7,177 nt of DNA from a bacterium (GTDB taxonomy: Bacteria > Chloroflexota > Dormibacteria > UBA8260 > Bog-877), in the NCBI GenBank assembly GCA_021802115.1, contig JAKABA010000201.1, positions 1 to 7,177 on the forward strand, read 5' to 3'. The notes under the pieces were generated by a model that searched no databases, was not told the origin of the DNA, and saw only the letters and a list, made by a program, of their open reading frames with translations. Numbering within the stretch: position 1 is the stretch's first letter; each line of letters opens with the position of its first letter. The translations under genes and the position numbers were made by a program. Of the stretch, positions 4,632-7,177 are shown one piece after another.

Positions 4632-6200
4632 TCAAACACGGGCGGGCCCCTCCCCTTGGCGGGCTTTGAGATGGGCGTCGGCGATGAACTCCAGGTAGTA
4701 GGCCAAATGGCGGCCGGGTCCGAAGCGGTTGCGGTAGGCGGTGACGGCACGGTCGGTGATGTCGGCCTGCCAGCCGCCGGAGTGCTGCCAGCTCTCGGCC
4801 AGCCACTGCAACTCGCGGCCCTCGAGGTTTCGGCCCAGGGCGTGCTCGATGATGGCCGCGGCCATCGCCTCGGTGAAGTGGGGGCCCGGTGCGGGCAGGC
4901 CAGCTGGGGGCAGCCTGGCCAGTTGCCCGACCAGCGCCTGTTGGCGGTCGCGCTCCAGGAGGTCCAGCAGGCTTTCGCGGGGCGTCGGGCCCGCAGGGGC
5001 CTTGGGCTGGTGGGGCACATTCTCCGGCGGCAGGTAGAGGGGGGCCACCTGCAAAAAGCGCCCGTCCTTCCAGATCTGGACGGTCTCCTGGCGGGCGGGG
5101 TGGAAGCGGATCTCGATGCGCTCGCCCACCAGGGCATCGGAGCAGAGGTACGCCCGCCCCTCCCAGGTCACCAGGGCAGTCTTGTTCACCTTGCGCTGCT
5201 CCCGGATCAGGAACGCCCCGTCGACGGTGACCGGATCGAGGTGGCGGAGGGGGGCGGGGTCTTCGTCCCAGGCCTGCCGGGGGCTTTTGCCCTCCAGGCC
5301 CGCGTGGGGTCTACCGTGGTAAAACTCCACCCACGCCTCCCAGTACCGGTTCAACTCCTCCAGGGTGGGGATCATGGCCTTTGCGGCCATCTCGGGGACG
5401 AAGCTGTCCTGGACGCTCCTGAAGAAGCGTTCCACGACGCCCCGCGATTCCGGCTCGCCGACCGCCGCCCGGATGTGGCGGATGCCCAGGTGGGTGCAGC
5501 CGCCGGTGACCAGCGAGCCGACTAGTTCGGCCCCGTTATCCACATGGAAGCCCCGTGGCAGACCACAGTGGGCGATGGCGCGGCGCAGCAGGTCCTCGAC
5601 GAACACCGCCTGGCGCGTGGGGATGAAGGCGGAGGCCGGTAGAAAGCGCGTCTTGTGATCGATGATCGCCAACAGGATCGCCCGGTGCTGCTCGGTGCCC
5701 TGCTGGAAGCAGAGTTGCGGGAGGCAGAAATCGGCCACCCACAGGTCGTTGCGGGCCGCCTTGGCGAAGCGGCGGAGTGGCCGGGTGGGGTGTGCCAGGC
5801 GCCGTCGGGTCTTGCCCAGGCGACGCAGGTGGCGGTCCAGCGTCGGCCGGGAGATCTTCCCCCGCCAGTCGGGATGCAGCCGTTCCAGTAGCGCGATGAG
5901 GGTCGCCGTGCTGCGCCGGGGTTCCTCCTCGCGCAGCCGCACGGCCTCGCTCAGGATGGCGGGGGCCAGCGCCTTGAGGGTGCCGGCGTCCGCCCGGTGC
6001 AGCGGGGGTTTGAGCCCGTCCAGTCCCCCCTGGCGGAAGCGACGTGCCCAGCGCCAGAGCGTGTCTGGGTGACGCCCGTGCTCGGCGGCCAACTCCCGCA
6101 GCACCGCGGCCTGGCCCCCGGGCGGGATTTCAGCATCCACCAGGCCCGCGATCGCGGCGTACCGGCGCAGTGCGATCTTTAGGCGCCCTTCCTCGTCCAT
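4632..6200 (-). CDS. D,D(35)E transposase (TniA/Tn552-like, rve and Mu-C domains)
   Basis: The 522-aa transposase of the outer element, which cuts the ends and joins them to target DNA. An N-terminal helix-turn-helix (about 28-63, AVLRELAAEHGRHPDTLWRWARRF) and a second helical DNA-binding region (about 95-130) precede the RNase-H-like core. Its catalytic residues are Asp157 (LWVADF), Asp221 (HVDNGAE) and Glu257 (SRGVVERFFRS), with exactly 35 residues between the last two. A Mu-type C-terminal beta-barrel follows at about 320-390 (GRAYLCSDALVGERIEIRF), then a helical tail that may contact the ATPase. The ATG at 6200 was chosen because GAGGTG lies 6 nt upstream; in-frame GTG (6209) and ATG (6206) codons are too close to or overlap that site. 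The gene appears intact, but its ATPase partner is not. Confidence 0.93.
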   Translation of the reverse strand: MDEEGRLKIALRRYAAIAGLVDAEIPPGGQAAVLRELAAEHGRHPDTLWRWARRFRQGGLDGLKPPLHRADAGTLKALAPAILSEAVRLREEEPRRSTATLIALLERLHPDWRGKISRPTLDRHLRRLGKTRRRLAHPTRPLRRFAKAARNDLWVADFCLPQLCFQQGTEQHRAILLAIIDHKTRFLPASAFIPTRQAVFVEDLLRRAIAHCGLPRGFHVDNGAELVGSLVTGGCTHLGIRHIRAAVGEPESRGVVERFFRSVQDSFVPEMAAKAMIPTLEELNRYWEAWVEFYHGRPHAGLEGKSPRQAWDEDPAPLRHLDPVTVDGAFLIREQRKVNKTALVTWEGRAYLCSDALVGERIEIRFHPARQETVQIWKDGRFLQVAPLYLPPENVPHQPKAPAGPTPRESLLDLLERDRQQALVGQLARLPPAGLPAPGPHFTEAMAAAIIEHALGRNLEGRELQWLAESWQHSGGWQADITDRAVTAYRNRFGPGRHLAYYLEFIADAHLKARQGEGPARV

Positions 6201-6205
6201 TCGCA

Positions 6206-6235
6206 TCACCTCGGGGACAGCCTAACGGCCCCGAG
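6206..6235 (-). promoter_or_regulatory. Hairpin overlapping the transposase ribosome-binding site
   Basis: On the minus strand CTCGGGG (6229-6235) pairs with CCCCGAG (6210-6216) across a 12-nt loop. The last bases of the stem are the start of the GAGGTG site (6206-6211) used by the transposase. The 7-bp GC-rich stem could hold translation down until a ribosome finishing the upstream gene, 26 nt away, opens it. This role is inferred. Confidence 0.4.
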
Positions 6236-6261
6236 ACGACCGCGACGTTCCATCTGGTGGA

Positions 6262-6912
6262 TCAGGGCCCCGCCCGCGCCTCCATGCCGAGCCGGTCGAG
6301 CACGTGCCACCCGAACGCGTGCCACCCCGACGGCAACGGGCCCCGCCCGGCTCGCAGCAATGCCTCCCGCAGCCGCTCCATCCATTCCAACAGCGCCTCG
6401 ACCAGAATCAGGGCCTCCAGCATCCCCGGCCGCCGAACCCGTCGCCGCACAAACAGCGCCCGCAACTCATGGCGGAAGATCACCGGACCACAGGGCAGCC
6501 CCAACCGCCGCAACAGCGTCTGCACCTGCTCCAGCCAGGCGTCCGCCCGCTGACCGGTCTCAAAGACCCACCGCCACACCGTGCTCTTGGCCACGCCAAG
6601 CTCCCGGGCAATCTCCTCGTAGGTCCCCTCGCCCCGCACGTACCTGGCAACCGCCTGGTCCCGCACCGATGCCGGATAGCTGCAACATGACAGCAGCAAG
6701 TCTGGCAGGACCGAGAATACCCGTCGACACCGCCGGCCCCGGAACCGGAGAAGCGGGATCTCCTGTCGCTCACCGGGCCCAGCCCAGTGCGGATAAGCGT
6801 CGTGGAGCATGGCCTCGTCCGACTCACCGCAGACACACTCAGGCGGCCGCCACCCCGAGATGAGATCGCGGTAGGGCTTGCTCGAATCGCCCAGATGCAC
6901 GACGATATGCAC
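6262..6912 (-). CDS. DUF6431-like zinc-ribbon and helix-turn-helix protein
   Basis: A 216-aa protein resembling the DUF6431 family, found beside transposases; this is recognised from memory of family sequences, not a search. An N-terminal region (IVVHLGDSSKPYRDLI) leads to a predicted zinc ribbon. In the usual pattern both knuckles are CxxC. Here the first is C26-V-C28 and the second is G59-R-R-C62, so one spacing is altered and one cysteine is missing. FSVLPDLLLS follows (66-75), then a helix-turn-helix at about 97-117 (TYEEIARELGVAKSTVWRWVF) and a basic helical C-terminus. The start is a GTG at 6912 with only a weak GGTG upstream; ATG35 would lose the first knuckle. The gene is first in the operon, 61 bp before the transposase. 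It may regulate transcription or help recognise ends or target, in the place TniQ holds in Tn5053, which is inference. Confidence 0.75.
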   Translation of the reverse strand: MHIVVHLGDSSKPYRDLISGWRPPECVCGESDEAMLHDAYPHWAGPGERQEIPLLRFRGRRCRRVFSVLPDLLLSCCSYPASVRDQAVARYVRGEGTYEEIARELGVAKSTVWRWVFETGQRADAWLEQVQTLLRRLGLPCGPVIFRHELRALFVRRRVRRPGMLEALILVEALLEWMERLREALLRAGRGPLPSGWHAFGWHVLDRLGMEARAGP

Positions 6913-7054
6913 GCATCACCGAGGGCACAGGCCTTCGGGGTCGACAGAAGCCTCCGGGAAAGGCGCCCAAACCATTCATCCGGGGGCTTCGCCTTTGCCC
7001 ACACCCTCCAGACAAAGGTAAGCCTGGGGTCTCCCCCGGACAAGACTGCCAGCG
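6913..7054 (-). other. Leader region of the outer transposon with inverted repeat
   Basis: This 142-bp non-coding stretch lies between the right-end repeats and the first gene. GAAGCCTCCGG (6947-6957) pairs with CCGGGGGCTTC (6980-6990) at 10 of 11 positions across 22 nt, and an inner AAAGGCG/CGCCTTT pair (6959-6965, 6989-6995) overlaps it. I see no convincing -35/-10 pair, though the operon promoter should be here. The structure could be an operator or a leader hairpin. Confidence 0.4.
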
Positions 7055-7102
7055 TGAGCAAATTGACCCCGATCATCTGCCGTTAGCGTGAGCCTCTACA
7101 GC
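7055..7102 (-). repeat. Right end of outer transposon: terminal plus inner repeat
   Basis: The inner repeat TGAGCAAA at 7055-7062 is the exact inverse of TTTGCTCA at 37-44. The outer repeat TGAGCCTCTACAGC at 7089-7102 is the inverse of the left tip at 12 of 14 positions. Both right-end copies share the longer direct repeat AGCGTGAGC (7051-7059 and 7085-7093), which the left end lacks. Confidence 0.6.
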
Positions 7103-7104
7103 TA

Positions 7105-7177
7105 CGGTTCAGCGGTAGCGTCTCATACTTCGCTGTGCGCTTGAGCGGTGGTTGCTTGCTGCCGCCTATCTCTGTCA
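7105..7177. other. Flanking DNA outside the outer transposon
   Basis: Seventy-three bases of lower GC content than the transposon genes. No gene, RNA or repeat is supported. It begins CGGT, which also stands at 1-4. Confidence 0.4.

Larger units (their letters stand above)
9..7100 (-). mobile_element. Tn552/Tn5053-like transposon, interrupted by a RIT element
   Basis: A DDE transposon with a transposase, an AAA+ ATPase partner and two accessory genes, all on the minus strand. The ends are TGTAGCGGCTCA at 9-20 and, inverted at 7089-7100, TGTAGAGGCTCA. Including two further outward bases, 12 of 14 positions match. A second TTTGCTCA repeat lies inside each end. Paired end repeats plus transposase and ATPase are typical of the Tn7/Tn5053/Tn552 group (family knowledge). 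The exact tips are uncertain by a few bases: CGGT occurs at 1-4 and 7105-7108, so tips at 5 and 7104 with a 4-bp target duplication are also possible. After removal of the 3407-bp insertion the element would be about 3.7 kb. No TniQ or resolvase gene is visible. Confidence 0.7.

Noticed and set aside
4619..5137. N-terminal extension of the ATPase fragment back to 5137
   Set aside because: It overlaps the transposase in another frame and is a low-complexity Arg/Pro/Ser sequence. The ATG at 4618 directly after the transposase stop fits the family length.
4596..5525. Long plus-strand open frame of 309 codons opposite the transposase
   Set aside because: Long antisense frames are expected in high-GC DNA. 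The translation is rich in Gly/Ala/Val/Leu with no recognisable motif, and the minus-strand gene has a full D,D(35)E core.
7105..7125. tRNA-like GGTTCAGCGGTAGCG sequence in the right flank
   Set aside because: No acceptor, anticodon or T-arm pairing could be found around it.
1..7177. CRISPR array
   Set aside because: The repeated TTATGCCGAG motifs are few, inverted in part and confined to the element ends; there is no regular spacer series.

Overview
The window is a nested mobile-element island in high-GC DNA. Third codon positions of the outer transposon's genes are mostly G or C, and purine-rich Shine-Dalgarno sequences precede several genes. This suggests a high-GC bacterium: an actinobacterium, a high-GC member of the Bacillota (Symbiobacterium-like) or a Chloroflexota relative. 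The sequence does not settle which. No ordinary host gene is visible, and only a few bases at each edge lie outside the elements.

Outer element (about 9-7100). A Tn552/Tn5053-style transposon is read entirely on the minus strand. In order it carries a DUF6431-like zinc-ribbon/helix-turn-helix protein (6262-6912), a 522-aa D,D(35)E transposase with a Mu-type C-terminal barrel (4632-6200), a TniB/ExeA-like AAA+ ATPase (start at 4618, now split), and an unrecognised 91-aa protein (139-414). A strong hairpin follows (96-125). Each end carries a near-identical terminal repeat (TGTAG[C/A]GGCTCA) and an inner TTTGCTCA repeat. Without the insert the element would be about 3.7 kb.

Inner element (804-4204). 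A recombinase-in-trio (RIT) element of 3401 bp sits inside the ATPase gene, between Walker B and the rest of the AAA+ fold. It holds three complete tyrosine recombinases, also on the minus strand, joined by two ATGA stop/start overlaps. It is flanked by a 6-bp direct repeat, GGTGAG. Removing 3407 bp (element plus one GGTGAG) restores a single 257-aa ATPase frame, so the boundaries can be read directly.

Most notable signal. The RIT ends are perfect 42-bp inverted repeats built from TTATGCCGAG arms separated by 6-bp spacers. The left end alone carries an extra 20-bp perfect palindrome (804-823). If the ends are joined as in a circular intermediate, the junction is a 104-bp perfect palindrome with two mirror-image copies of the 6-bp core. 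The left-only palindrome is then explained as the centre of a symmetric circle junction that was crossed over at one of its two cores.

How the parts interact. The RIT insertion truncates the outer transposon's ATPase, which probably disables the host transposon. All genes point the same way, so outer transcription can feed the rit genes. A hairpin just after the last rit gene probably shields the downstream ATPase remnant and the 91-aa gene from rit transcription.
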